In this document: positions 22,028 to 34,763 of the stretch, in pieces | Numbering within the stretch: the stretch's first letter is position 1 | Layout: each line of letters starts with the position of its first letter | Assembly: GCF_002288925.2 (NCBI RefSeq) | Contig: NW_022098076.1 | Coordinates: 81,055,362-81,119,361, forward strand | Direction of reading: 5' to 3' | DNA: 64,000 nucleotides | Source: Delphinapterus leucas | Lineage: Eukaryota > Chordata > Mammalia > Artiodactyla > Monodontidae | Notes under the pieces: generated by a model | The model's input: the letters and a program-made list of their open reading frames with translations, nothing else | Database searches by the model: none | What the model was told of the DNA's origin: nothing | Position numbers and translations under genes: made by a program

Positions 22028-24415
22028 TTGGTTCACAACTTTGCACTACCTTGGCTCTGTCAGAAGGGCAAGAGTGAATCAGAGCAGTAAAGCAGCAACA
22101 CAAGGAAGGAGGAGTGACAGTCTGGCTCCTTTGCTGGTCCTTGTAGAATTAGCTCAGGTTAGGAGATTCATGTTAGAATTTTAGCTGAGAAGTTCAAAAT
22201 GTCTGCATATGACAATGTTTCATGGAGGACATGTTTCTTCTCAACTCCTGGATATAATAGAAGCTTGTTCAGGAGAGAAAGAAGGTATCTCCCAAGAAGT
22301 AGGGTGCATACAAGTGTCCTATTGTCTGTTCAGCCAGCCTTAATATTCCATAGCTGAAGGACAAGACACTGGGCTGGAAGAGGATGCTGGTGAAAACGTT
22401 GGCCACCCAGGAATCAAACATCCTTAGCATGTGAAAGAATTCCCAAATAGGTGGGAGGCAGGCTTGGAAAGGAGCCACACCAGTAAAACAAGGGGGATGA
22501 GACATTTTCAACTTTTCCCATGGCATCTGGGTTTGGGGCATTTGACTGAATTTAGCCAAGCAGCACTGAGCACTTTGAATCTTGGTGACAGTTTCAATGA
22601 AGCAGGAACAGTTAAAGGTTTTCAAGGATGTGGAGTGCAAGTCAGTGGCATGGTGACAAGCATCGTATTTGGGAAGAGACAGTGGTGGCTACCCACACTA
22701 ACTAGTACGGTGAAGTGACTTCACCTTGACCTTATCTTCCAATATCCCCTGGTTTTGCCAGTTTGCCAAGCTTATCGCTACAATTCCCATTGTTTAAAGG
22801 AGCTGCCTTCCATTAATTGCTGCTTAAGTTAACCAGCATCGGTATGTGTTGCTGGAAACCAAGAACACTGACTGGTGTAGTCACTTATCTGTTCTATCCA
22901 TGTGGGCCCCCAACACTGGTAACCTTGAGTTTCTTCAGACTCCGGGCCCTCAGACAGCTGTACCCCTCTGCTGTGCTTTCTCAGCACCTCGTGCATGCCT
23001 CTACTGCCCCACCCATGACCCTCCATCTGCTTTTCTGCCTGCCCAGCATGACTGTGAGCTCTTTAAGAAACAAGAAATAAGTAATATTTGGCTTTGGAGC
23101 TTCAGACTCAATCTTAGTAGCACATGATAAATTTTTTTTGTTTTTGGTTTTTTTTTGATCATGCTTATTCATGGAGTTGTCTCCTATCTCCCCTAAACCT
23201 CTTCCTCACTTTGGAGGACTTCAGAATAATATGGTTCCCAAAGGAAACGGAGAAACAGCATATGAAATACAACAAGGGATCTTCAGGATTTCTCTAAGTG
23301 CTCAGATGCCACACTCTTGAGCTCTGGTCCCGTCCACCCTTAGCCTAGTTCTCCTGCCTGTGGGGTGGATGCTCCCTCTGCTACTTTTATTTTTGTATCA
23401 GCACCACCATTCCCGTCAGTCTTCCAGCAAGTAACTGAAAGTTGAATGAATTCTGTTCTAACTTTTGTTTGCTAATTAACTAGATTCTCCTAAGGCAGTA
23501 GTAGGCCTGCTAAGACTCCTGCTAATACCTCCTCAAGCATTCTAAACCATGAGATAACACAAAGGGCCCTTCCACCAACTCTTTTTCACCCTCTTGGACT
23601 TCCATTTCTCCAATTTCTCTTTGGTTCCTGGAAACTCCATCTCCAGCAGGCAATATTACTTAATTAACGATATTTGCCTACAAGCTTTAAGTAAGCTTTT
23701 CTAATTGCAACAGTTTCACATCACTTTTGTTCATGTTGATAAGTTATTTAAACACCATGAATAATTCAAATTCAGGTTTTGAATTGTTAATCAGAATAAT
23801 GATAGCAGCAGTTCAACACTCTAACAATTTCACTTGCAGTGACTTTGAAAAAGGCCCGGAAACCATTTCCTTCAACAACCTGAGGCTCTGCTCTCAAAGC
23901 AAAACAAGAAATAGCTAAAATAGAAGCTTCTCTGCTCCTCAGACAGCCTTTCCCCAATAGTGACTATGTTTATGTTGACTTTAGACATAGTAATACAGTG
24001 CAGATTGATATCACTCGATGGGTACTTTTCACAACTACAAATATCTTTGCATTCTCCCTCATTTTGATTTGCAGTCTCTCTATAAGTGGCATGCCCTAAA
24101 AGACAATGGAAATGCCCCTTTCTGCTTAAGGACTGTCAAGTAGGCAGAATTTAGCAAGTGTTCCATCTGAGCACAATTAAGGATCGCTAAATATACAGAA
24201 TATTCCTTGCTTCACCTATACTACTTGGCAGATGACTCACTTCCCAATCTATTAGTCTAGGTTTCTGTCTTCGAAACAAGCCCCAGCTTGCATGCCCAAG
24301 TGGCACCTGATAGTCCACCTGGATGTCCCATCATCTCAACACACCCACAATTTAACTGATTCCCCATAGCTCAGGTTTTTTCCCAAACACTGTGTCTTGG
24401 TTAATGCTGGGGAGG
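22028..24415. other. Unassigned single-copy DNA
   Basis: About 2.4 kb, the longest stretch here without a recognised repeat. It holds a 123-codon minus-strand frame (22269-22640) and short frames around 22817-23172, none with a motif I know. A T-rich tract lies at 23129-23157. No promoter or splice pattern convinces me. Confidence 0.5.
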
Positions 24416-24965
24416 CAACAGGGTATAGTGGTTAAAAGCACAGCAGTTGTAATTCCCAGCTGTAAATTCTACCTTGCCACTTACAGCTACATAACCTGAA
24501 CATTCTTCTTAACCTCTCTGTGCTTCAGATACTCTCATCTGTAAGATGAACGTGATTATATTTCATAGGGTTATTATGAGGATTAAATGAGTTAGCATTT
24601 CTAGGGACTTCCCTGGTGGCGCAGTGGTTCAGAGTCCGCTTGCCAATGCAGGGGACTTGGGTTCGAGCCCTGGTCCAGAAAGATCCCACATGCCATGGAT
24701 TAACTAAGCCCCTGAGCCACAACTACTGAAGCCCACGCGCCTAGAGCCCGCACTCCGCAACAAGAGAAGCCACCGCACTGCAACAAAGAGTAGCCCCAAC
24801 TTTCCACAACTAGAGAAAGCCCACACGCAGCAAGGAAAACCCAATGCAGCCAAAAATAAAATAAAAGTTTTTTAAAAAATATTTTTAAAAAATGAGGTAG
24901 CATTTCTAAATCACTTAGACCAGATCCTGGAACATAATAGGCATTCTAAAAGTGTTAGTTAAATA
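24416..24965 (+). repeat. MIR SINE split by a CHR SINE
   Basis: The 5' part (24416-24603) reads GGTATAGTGGTTAAAAGCACAGCAG, TGCCACTTACAGCTACATAACC, AACCTCTCTGTGCTTCAG and GGGTTATTATGAGGATTAAATGAG. The 3' part (24909-24965) resumes with AATCACTTAGACCAGATCCTGGAACATAATAGGCATTCTAAAAG. The younger SINE between them duplicated an 18-base piece of the MIR, so the host element is nearly full length. Confidence 0.92.
24604..24890 (+). mobile_element. CHR-type SINE inserted in a MIR
   Basis: It starts GGGACTTCCCTGGTGGCGCAGTGG, with B box GGTTCGAGCCC near 24660, and ends in an AAAATAAAATAAAAG tail. The flanking 18-base repeats AATGAGTTAGCATTTCTA (24586-24603) and AATGAGGTAGCATTTCTA (24891-24908) differ at one base and derive from the MIR. 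Confidence 0.95.
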
Positions 24966-26649
24966 AAATCCTGTCCCTCTTCCCCCGAATGGCTCTGATA
25001 ACTATCTTCTCTCCACCTTTCTTTGCCTGTTTCATGTCCTACCTCCCCCATGAATCTCTTCTTTATCACATAAGCACACAGTGGTCCCTCTCTTTCTCAG
25101 CTGCAAATAGCACATGAAATTGATGGAGTTCTGTTCCTTCACTGGTACATATCTACTATATTCATTATGTCTTCTACTCATTTGTCCTTCCTCCTGGGGT
25201 AGGCACCCTTGGGTGTTGATGGACTTTGTTTCTATTCTATTAATCATCAAAGATCAGGGCATTCATAATTCTCAGCCGGCCCAGTGCTAAGTATGTAGTA
25301 GGCATTAGGTAACTAGTGATTAATCTGTTTCAGTAGTTGGGCGAAAGAAAAGAGAAAAAGAAAAAGATTATGACAGAACAATGTAAGAAGCACTGAGCCT
25401 GAGGGAACAGGTCATGCTCCCTAGCCCTCTGCACTCTCAGATCATAGCCTTCCTCACAATTTAATTACTTGTTTAATGATTATATCCTCTTCTAGAATGT
25501 AACCTCTGGAAAGTTGAAGATCATGTCTACAATTACTTGGGAATCAATATTATAGGGAATGCATTTCCACTGTACCTATGATTCTTAACTGTAAGTATGT
25601 GGCTATCACTCTGATAATGCTTCCAGTCGTGGGCAGTTATGATATATGTGATGACACAGAATAGCCTGAGTGTGAGAAGATTTAGTAATTTATTATTAAT
25701 CACCAAGAGTCACTTCAGTTAGATTTGTGCAAAGAAAAGAGAACTATTTACACAGGATTAATAAATTACCCACAGCCTATTGTTCAACTCCAAAGACTTT
25801 TAATAACTTAGACCTGAAATTCAGCATTAAGGAATTGACTATTCTACCTTAACTTCATGAGTTTGTTTCTTTTCTAACCCATAGGAGAAATCTATAAATT
25901 CAGTTCGGTGTTGAAACAAGAATGAAAGAAAAAAAACTAAAATCATCATAATTTACCATGTCACCAAGCACTCTTTGTCTCTACAATTTACCCTGACAGG
26001 CATCTCATAGTTTGACTGGGGTAGAATAAGCTACCTTAAGAGTGATTGACATTTGATTTGTTTCCATTAATTTGTGAAACTAGAGAAATAACAAATTTAA
26101 CAACCCCAAATTACTCTGGTGACATTTTATCTGTTTTAAACATATTGGCAGATTGGCAGTGAATAAAATGTCCTATTTCAGTACACTCAATTTAAAACAC
26201 CTCATTTGCCCTGTAAAGAAAGATAACCATTAGTGGAAAGTTTATTTTTCAGAAGTCAAAAAGCAACTGAAGCACGTCATGGTCTGTCAGAAAGCAGACC
26301 TTAATGCCCCAGGTTTTCCTTGTATGCTACTAAAAAGATAATCTCTAGAATGGCTACCAAGGTACATGAAAGACACTAAACTATGAAATAGAAGGTTAGA
26401 GACCATTCAGGAAGGAATCGTGATTCTTACAAGTGCCCTTCTTATAATGAATATCAACGAGGCAACATATTTCAGCCAGAGATTTCTCTAAACACGAGTT
26501 CATTAATGTTCCTAATAAAGTATAATTTTCAAAAAAGTTAAAAACCTGATTCTCATATAAACACAAAATGAACACATGTCAAATTTTCCATTCACTTATT
26601 AATAAATGAGTGAGCCAGTAAGATACTGACTCAGTAAAAAGAGGAGTAG
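24966..26649. other. Mostly unassigned; two weak L2 traces
   Basis: CAGTGCTAAGTATGTAGTAGGCATTAGG near 25285-25312 and AGAATGTAACCTCTGGAAAGTTGAAGATCATGTCT near 25494-25528 resemble sense L2 3' ends. The rest (25550-26649) shows no repeat or gene and is AT-rich. Confidence 0.45.
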
Positions 26650-28742
26650 AGGGACCTTCAAGATGGCAGAGGAGTAAGACATGGAGATCCCCTGTCTCCC
26701 TACAAATACATTAAAAATACATCTACATGTGGAATAACTCCTACAGAACAACTACTGAATGCTGGCAGAAGATCTCAGACTTCCCAAAACGCAAGAAACT
26801 CCCCACGTACGTGTGTAGGGCAGAAGAAAAAACAGAGACAAAAGAATAGGGATGGGACCTGCACCAGTGGGAGGGAGCTGTGAAGGAGGAAAGGTTTCCA
26901 CACACTAGGAAGCCCCTTCGGGGCCAGATACTTCGGATGGCGGAGGGGGAAAGCTTCGGAGCCGTGGAGGAGAGTGCAGCAACAGCGGTGCGGAGGGAAA
27001 AGCGGAGAGATTCCCGCACAGAGGATCGGTGCCGACTGGCACTCACCAGCCCAAGACGCTTGTCTGCTCACCCGCCGGGGCGGGCGGGGCTGCGAGCTGA
27101 GGCTCGGGCTTCGGTCGGAGCGCTGGGAGAGGACTGGGATTGGAGGCGTGAACACAGCCTGAAGTGGTCAAGAGACCATTGTTTCGTGGTGTGCGAGGAG
27201 AGGGGATTAAGAGCGCTGCTTAAAGGAGCTCCAGAGACGGGTGCGAGCCGTGGCTAACAGCGCGGACCCCAGAGACGGGCATGAGATGCTAAGGCTGCTG
27301 CTGCCGCCACCAAGAAGCCTGTGTGTGAGCACAGGTCACTATCCACACCTCCCCTCCTGGACCCTGTGCAGGCCGCCACTGCCAGGGTCCCATGATCCAG
27401 GGACAACTTCCCCGGGAGAACACACCACGTGTCTCAGGCTGGTGCAACGTCACACTGGCCTCTACCGCCTCAGACTTGCCCCGCATCCGTACCCCTCCCT
27501 CCCCCGGGCCTGAGTGAGCCAGAGCCCCCCAGTCAGCTGTTCCTTTAACCTCACCGTGCCTGGGCTAAGAACAGATGCCCTCAGGCAACCTACATGCAGA
27601 GCCGGGGCCAAATCCAAAGCTGAACCCCAGGAGCTGTGCAAACAAAGAAGAGAAAGGGAACTCTCCCCCAGCAGCCTCAGGAGCAGCTGACTGAATCTCC
27701 ATAGTCAACTTGATGTACCCTGCTTCTGTGGAATAACTGAATAGACAATGAATCATCCCAAAATTGAGGCAGTGGACTTTGGGAGCAACTGTAGACGTGG
27801 GGTTTGCTTTCTGCATCTAATTTGTTTCTGGTTTTAAGTTTATCTTAGTTTAGTATTTAGAGCTTATTATCATTGGTAGATTGGTTTATTGATTAGGTTG
27901 CTCTCTTCCTTTTTTTAAATAAATATATATACATATTTTTTTTCCTTTTTCTCCCTTTGTGAGTGTGTATGTGTATGGTTCTTTGTCTGATTTGGACTGT
28001 ATAGCTTTGCTTTTACCATTTATCCTAGGGATCTGTCTGTCAGTATTTTAATTATTTATTTATTTTGCATAGATTTTAGCACTTATCACTGGAGGATTTG
28101 TTTTTTGGTTTGCTTGCTCTTTTCTTTCTTTCTCTCTTTTTCTTAATTACTTTTTTTAAATAATATTTTTATTTTAATAATTTTTATTTTTATATATTTA
28201 TTTTCTTTCTTTCTTTCTTTTTTTTTTTTTCCTCCCTTTCCTTCTGAGCCATGTGGCTGATAGAGTCTTCATGCTTGGCCAGGTGTCTGACCTGAGCCTC
28301 TGAGTTGGGAGAGCCAAGTTCAGGACATTGGCCCACCAGAGACTTCCCGGCCGCATGTAATATCAAATGGCGAAAGCTCTCCCAGATATCTCCATCTCAA
28401 CGTTAAGACCCAGCTCCACTCAACAACCAGCAAGCTACAGTGCTGGACAACCTATGCCAAACAACTAGCAAGACAGGAACACAAACCCACCCATCAGCAG
28501 AGAGGCTGCCTAAAACCATAAGTTCACACACTCCTGAAAACACACCACCGGACGTGGTCCTGCCCATCAGAAAGACAAGATACAGCCTTATCCACCAGAA
28601 CACAGGCACCAGTCCCATCCACCAGGAAGCCTACACAACTCACTGAACCAACATTACCCACTGGGGGCAGACACCAAAAACAATGGAAACTACGAACCTG
28701 CAGCCTGAAAAAGGAGACCCCAAACACAGTAAGTTAAGGAAA
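26650..28742 (+). promoter_or_regulatory. L1 5' UTR of copy B, CpG-rich
   Basis: About 2.1 kb of 5' UTR, where L1 internal promoter activity resides. I count 31 CpG in 26911-27290, a CpG-island-like density. The middle (about 27835-28240) is very T-rich with CTTT repeats at 28200-28235. The same segments occur in copy C in reverse order and strand (43666-45606), but there the CpG content is low. Confidence 0.8.
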
Positions 28743-29632
28743 ATGAGAAGACAGCGAAATAAGCAGCAGATGAAGCAGCAAGGTAAAACCAACCAGGCCA
28801 AACAAATGAAGAAGAAATAGGCAGTCTACCTGAAAAAGAATTCAGAGTGATGGTAGTAAAGATGACCCAAAATCTTAGAAATAGAATGAGGAAAATACAA
28901 GAAATGTTTAACAAGGACCTAGAAGAACTAAAGAGCAAACAAACAATGATGAACAACACAATAAATGAAATTTAAAATACTCTAGAAGGAATCAATAGCA
29001 GAATTACTGAGGCAGAAGAACAGATACGTAACCTGGAAGATAAAATAGTGGAAATAACTACTGCAGAGCAGAATGAAGAAAAAAGAATGAAAAGAACTGA
29101 GGACAGTCTCAGAGACTTCTAGGACAACATTAAACACACCAACATTCGAATTATAGGGGTTCCAGAAGAAGAAGAGAAAAAAAAGGACTTAGAAGATATT
29201 TTAAGAGATTATAGTTGAAAACGTACATAAAATGGGTAAGAAAATAGGCAATCAAGTGCAGGTAGTGCAGAGACTGCCATACAGGATAAATCCAAAGAGA
29301 AACACACCAAGACACATATTAATCAAACAATCAAAAATTAAACAAAAACAAAAAATATTAAAAGCAGCAAGGGAAAAGCAACAAATAACATACAAGCAAA
29401 TCCCCCAAAGTTTAATGCTGTTCTTTCAGTAGAAATTCTGCAAACCAGAAAGGAGTGGCAGGACATATTTAAAGTAATGAAAGGGAAAAACCTAAAACCA
29501 AATTTACTCTACCCAGCAAGGATCTCATTCAGATTTGACTGAGAAGCCAAAACCTTTACAGACAAGCAAAAGCTAAGAGAATTCAGCACCACCAAACCAG
29601 CTTTACAACAAATGCTAAAAGATCTTCTCTAG
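28743..29632 (+). pseudogene. L1 ORF1 relic (copy B)
   Basis: The start ATG is at 28743-28745 (MRRQRNKQQMKQQ). The frame meets a stop at the TAG near 28818, where a shift would be needed to rejoin the usual ORF1 frame (the EEEIGSLPEKEFRV-like segment). Further stops follow, for example TAA near 28971 and TGA near 29539. Homology continues through the coiled coil, the RRM-like part (about 29090-29175) and the C-terminal domain to the usual stop TAG at 29630-29632. It is clearly inactive. Confidence 0.9.
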
Positions 29633-29691
29633 GCAGGAAACACAAGAGAAGGAAAAGACCCTACAAAAACAAACCCAAAACAATTAAGAAA

Positions 29692-32600
29692 ATGGTAATA
29701 GGAACATACATATCGATAACTACCTTAAATGTAAATGAATTAAACACTTCAACAAAAGACATAGACTGGCTGAATGGATACAAAAAAAAGACCTGTATAT
29801 ATGTCGTCTACAAGAGACCCACTTCAGACCTAGGGACACATACAGACTGAAAGTGAGGGGATGGAAAAAGATATTCCATGCAAATGGAAATCAAAGGAAA
29901 GCTGGAGTAGCAATTCTCATATCAGATAAAATAGACTTTAAAATAAAGACTATTATAAGAGACCAAGAAAGACACTACATAATGATAAAGGGATCGAGCC
30001 AAGAAGAAGATATAACAATTGTAAATATTTATGCACCCAACATAGGAGCACCTCAATGCATAAGGCAAATGCTAACAGCCATAAAAGGGGAAATCGACAG
30101 TAAAACAATCATAGTAGGGGACTTTAACACCCCACGTACACCAATGGACAGATCATCCAAAATGAAAATAAATAAGGAAACACAAGCTTTAAATGATGCA
30201 TCAAACAAGATGGACTTAATTGATATTTATAGGACATTCCACCCAAAAACAACAGAATACACTTTCTTCTCAAGTGCTCATGGAACATTCTCCAGGATAG
30301 ATCATAGCTTGGGTCACAAATCAAGCCTGGGAAATTTAAGAAAATTGAAATCGTATAAAGTATCTTTTCCAACCACAACGCTATGAGACTACAAATCAAG
30401 CACAGGAAAAAATCTGTAAAAAATACAAAAACATGGAGACTAAACAATACACTACTCTTTTTTTTTTTTTTTGTGGTACGCAGCCCTCTCACTGTTGTGA
30501 CCTCTCCCATTGCGGAGCACAGGCTCTGGACGCGCAGGCTCAGCGGCCATGGCTCACGGGCCTAGCCGCTCCGCAGCATGTGGGATCTTCCCAGACCGGG
30601 GCATGAACCCGTGTCCCCTGCATCGGCAGGCGGACTCTCAACCACTGCGCCACCAGGGAAGCCCCAACAATACACTACTAATAATCAAGAAATCACTGAA
30701 GAAATCAAAGAGGAAATCAAAAAATGCCTAAAAACAAATGACAATGAAAACACGATGACCCAAAACCTCTGGAATGTAGCACAAGAAGTTCTAAGGGTCA
30801 AGTTTATCACCATACAATCCTACCTCAAGAAACAAGAAACATGTCAAATGAACAACCTAAACTTACACTTAAAGCAATTAGAGAAAGAAGAACAAAAAAA
30901 CCCCAAAGTTAGCAGAAGGAAAGAAATCATAAAGATTAGATCAGAAATAAATGAAAAACAAATGACGGAAATGATAGCAAAGATCAATAAAACTTAAAGC
31001 TGGTTCTTTGAGAAGATAAACAAAATTTATAAAACATTAGCCAGACTAATCAAGAAAAAAAAGGGAGAGGACTCAAATCAACAGAATTAGAAATGAAAAA
31101 TGTGAAGTAACAACTGACCCTGCAGAAATACAAAGGCTCATGAGAGATTACTACAAGCAACTTTATGACAATAAAATGGACAACCTGGAAGAAATGGACA
31201 AATTCTTAGAAAAGCACAACCTTCTGAGACTGAACCAGGAAGAAATATAAACAGACCAATCAGAAGCACTGAAATTGAAACTGTGGTTAAAAACTTTCCA
31301 ACAAACAAAAGCCCAGGACCAGATTGCTTCACAGACGTATTCTATGAAACATTTAGAGAAGCACTAACACCTATCCTTCTCAAACTCTTCCAAAATACAG
31401 CAGAGGGAGGAATACCCCCAAACTCATTCTACGAGGCCACCATCACCCTAATGCCAAAACCAGACAAAGATGTCACAAAAAAAGAAAACTAGCAGCCAAT
31501 ATCACTGATGAACATAGATGCAAAAATCCTCAACAAAATACTAGCAAACAGAATCCAACAGCACATTAAAAGGATCATACACCATGATGAAGTGGAGTTT
31601 ATCCAGGAATGCAAGGATTCTTCAATATACACAAATCAATCAGGGTGATAAACCATATGAACAAGTTGAAGGAGAAAAACCTTATGATCATCTCAGTAGA
31701 TGCAGAAAAATCTTTTGATAAAATTCAACACCCATTTATGATAAAACCCTTCAGAGAGTAGGCATAGAGGGAACTTACCTCAGCAATAAAGGCCATATAT
31801 GACAGCATTCTCAATGGTGAAAAACAGAAACCTTTTCCTCAAAAATCAGGAACAGGACAAGGATGCCCACTCTCACCACTATTATTCAACATAGTATTGG
31901 AAGTTTTAGCTACAACAATCAGAGGAGAAAAAGAAATAAAAGGAATACAAATCAGAAAAGAAGAACTGTCAATGTAGATGACATGATACTATACATAGAG
32001 AATCCTAAAGATGCTACCAGAAAACTACTAGAGCTAATCAATTAATTTGGTAAAGTAACAGGATACAAAATTAATGCACAGAAATCTCTTGCATGCCCAT
32101 ACACAAATAATGAAAAATCTGACAGAGAAATTAAGGAAACACTCCCATTTACCACTGCAACAAAAATAATGAAATACCTAGGAATAAACCTACCTAAGGA
32201 GACAAAAGACCTATATGCAGAAAACAATAAGACACTGATGAAACAAATTAAAGATGATCCAAACAGATGGAGATATATACCTATGCTCTTGGATTGGAAG
32301 AATCAACATTGTGAAAATGACTATACTACCCAAAGCAATCTTCAGATTCAAAGCAATCCCTATCAAGCTACCAATGGCATTTTTCACAGAACTAGAACAA
32401 AAATTTTCACAATTTGTATGGAAACACAATAACCCCGGATAGCCAAAGCAATCTTGAGAAGATAAATGGAGAAGAGGAATCAGGCTCCCTGACTTTAGAC
32501 TGTACTACAAAGCTACAGTAATCAAGACAGTATGGTACTGGCAGGAAAACAGAAATATAGATCAGTGGAACAGGATAGAAAGTCCAGAGATAAACCCAGG

Positions 32601-33689
32601 CACATTTGGTCACTCTATCTTTGATAAAGGAGGCAAGATATACAATGGAGAAAAGACAGCCTCTTCAATAAGTGGTGTTAGGAAACTGGACAGCTACATG
32701 TAAAAGAATGAAATTAGCACACTTCCTAACACCATACACAAAAATAAACTCAAAATGGATTAAAGACCTAAATGTAAGGCCAGACACTATCAAACTCTTA
32801 GAGGAAAACATAGGCAGAACACTCTATGACATAAATCACAGCAAGATCCTTTTTGACCCATCTCCTAGAGAAATGGAAATAAAAACAAAAATAAACAAAT
32901 GGGACCTAATGAAACAAAAGCTTTTGCACAGCAAAGGAAACCATAAACAAGATGAAAAGACAACCCTCAGAATGGGAGTAAATATTTGCAAAGGAAGCAA
33001 CTAACAACAGATTAATCTCCAAAATATACAAGGTGCTCATGCAGCTCAGTTTCAAAAAAACAAACAACCCAATCCAAAAATGGGCAGAAGACCTAAATAG
33101 ACATTTCTCCAAAGAAGATATACAGATTTCCAACAAATACATGAAAGGATGCTCAACATCACTAATCATTAGAGAAATGCAAATCAAAACTACAATGAGG
33201 TATCACTTCACACTGGTCAGAATGGCCATCATCAAACAATGTACAAACAGTAAATGCTGGAGAGGGTGTGGAGAAAAGGAAACCCTCTTGCACTGTTAGT
33301 GGGAATGTAACTTGGCACAGCCACTATGGAGAACAGTATGGAGTTTCCTTAAAAAACTAAAAATAAAACTACTATATGAACCAGCAATCCCACTACTGGG
33401 CATATACCTTGAGAAAACCATAATTCAAAAAGAGTCATGTACCACAATGTTCATTGCAGCTCTATTTACAATAGCCAGGACATAGAAGCAACCTGAGTGT
33501 CCATCAACAGACGAATGTGTATAGAAGATGTAGCACTTATATACAATGGAATATTACTCAACCATAAAAAGAAACAAAGATGAGTTATTTGTAGTGAGGT
33601 GGATGGACTTAGAGACTGTCATACAGAGTGAAGTAAGTCAGAAAGAGAAAAACAAATATTGTATGCTAACCCATATACATGGAATCTAA
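29692..33689 (+). pseudogene. L1 ORF2 relic: endonuclease, reverse transcriptase, Cys-rich end (copy B)
   Basis: The likely start ATG is at 29692-29694. The endonuclease part contains QETHF-like, IYAPNIGAP, GDFNT and FSRIDHSLGH, so the Asp lost in copy A is kept. A SINE interrupts it at 30457-30665. The reverse transcriptase region is recognisable at 31283-31492 (NKSPGPDCF, with Cys for the usual Gly). At 31971-31982 the catalytic box reads NVDD rather than the usual FADD, next to a frame disruption. The C-terminal Cys/His motif ([14 protein letters not shown]) ends in a TAG stop at 33297-33299 where copy C has Trp. The inferred original stop is TAA at 33687-33689. Confidence 0.92.
30457..30665 (-). 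mobile_element. CHR-type SINE, short form, inside L1 ORF2
   Basis: Antisense SINE with a T-rich tail at its left end and GGCGCCACCAGGGAAGCCCC-like head at its right (plus-strand CCACTGCGCCACCAGGGAAGCCCC). A perfect 14-base target-site duplication AACAATACACTACT lies at 30443-30456 and 30666-30679. Its CpG-rich body (for example GGACGCGCAGGCTCAGCGG) suggests a fairly young copy. It postdates L1 copy B. Confidence 0.97.
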
Positions 33690-34057
33690 AAAAAAAAAAA
33701 AAAGGTTCAGAAGAACCTAGGGGCACAACAGGAATAAAGATGCCGCCATAGAGAATGGATTTGAGGACACAGGGAGGGGGAAGGGTAAGCTGGGGCGAAG
33801 TGAGAGTAGCATTGACATATACACACTACCAAATGTAAAATAGATAGCTAGTGGGAAGCAGCCATATAGCACAGGGAGATCAGTTCAGTGCTTTGTGACC
33901 ACCTAGAGGGTTGGGATAAGGAGGGTGGAAGGGAGAGGCAAGAGGGATGGGATATGGGGATATATGTATATGTATAGCTGATTCACTTTGTTATAAAGCA
34001 GAAACTAACACACCATTGTAAAGCAATTATACTCCAATAAAGATGTTAAATAAATAG

Positions 34058-34371
34058 GGAAGCAGAGTCAGACACTCCATAGAAAGCTAAAATAAATTTG
34101 CCAATAGTTTCAAAACTCTAAATGTCCTACTAGGCAATAAATTGTAACCCAATAGTTGCTCTACTTTATGGGTAGGAATTACTTCCTTTGCCCCAAACAC
34201 TAATCTGCAATGCTATCAGCTAATATCTATTTTTACAAGGTTGTGAAAATCCCTAATTAATAGGAAATAGGAAGTTTAACAAAGATATACCCCCCTGTAT
34301 AATTAGATAGTCCCCAGGAGAGGTGGGTCTGCTAGAAATATGCAATATTGCACTGAAAAAAACAGTAATGC
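34058..34371. other. Unassigned short flank
   Basis: About 310 bases between L1 copy B and the LTR. No repeat or gene recognised. Confidence 0.45.
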
Positions 34372-34763
34372 TATCTTAGTTAGCTTCACAGCCATAACAA
34401 AATGCCATAGTCTGAGTAGTTTAAACTACAGAAATTTATTCCTTAGAGTTCTAGAGGCTAGAAGTCCAAGGTCAAAGTGCCAGCAAAGGTCGGTTTCATT
34501 CTGAAGCCTCTTCTCTTAACTTGATTTGACTTGCAGGCAGCCATCACTGAGCCCTTTCTGTGCACTCAGTGAGAGAAAGAGGGAGCAAGCTCCCAGTACC
34601 TCTTCTTATAAGGGCATTAATCCTATCATGAGGGCCCCACCTTCATAACCTCCTTTAACCCTAATTACCTCACAAAGGCCCTATCTCCAAATACCATCAC
34701 ATTGGGAGTTAAGGCTTCAACATACAAACTGGGGGTGGGGGATGAACATTCTGTTCATAACAA
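34372..34763 (-). mobile_element. Solo LTR, MaLR type (MLT1/MST-like)
   Basis: Antisense LTR: TTAGTTAGCTTCACAGCCATAACAAAATGCCATAG, ACAGAAATTTATTCCTTAGAGTTCTAGAGGCTAGAAGTCC, CCTCTTCTTATAAGGGCATTAATCC, and CCTATCTCCAAATACCATCACATTGGGAGTTAAGGCTTCAACATA. The order and length fit a solo LTR of the MaLR group. No internal region is present. Confidence 0.85.

Larger units (their letters stand above)
26650..34057 (+). mobile_element. L1 LINE copy B, near full length
   Basis: All parts are in order: 5' end GGGACCTTCAAGATGGCAGAGGAGTAAGAC (from about 26650), 5' UTR to 28742, ORF1 relic 28743-29632, ORF2 relic 29692-33689, and 3' UTR ending CAATTATACTCCAATAAAGATGTTAAATAAATA near 34057. At about 7.4 kb, including a 209-base SINE inside ORF2, it is close to full length. 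Both ORFs are broken. I could not find a clear target-site duplication. It is homologous to copy C in the opposite orientation. Confidence 0.95.

Noticed and set aside
22269..22640. 123-codon minus-strand frame, possible gene or processed pseudogene
   Set aside because: No motif, no poly-A or target-site duplication pattern, and length compatible with chance.
28200..28240. CTTT and T tract as a terminator or promoter element
   Set aside because: It lies inside the L1 5' UTR and is shared in reverse with copy C, so it is element sequence rather than a separate signal.
30124..30510. 128-codon minus-strand frame
   Set aside because: It is the antisense shadow of the L1 endonuclease region running into the SINE.
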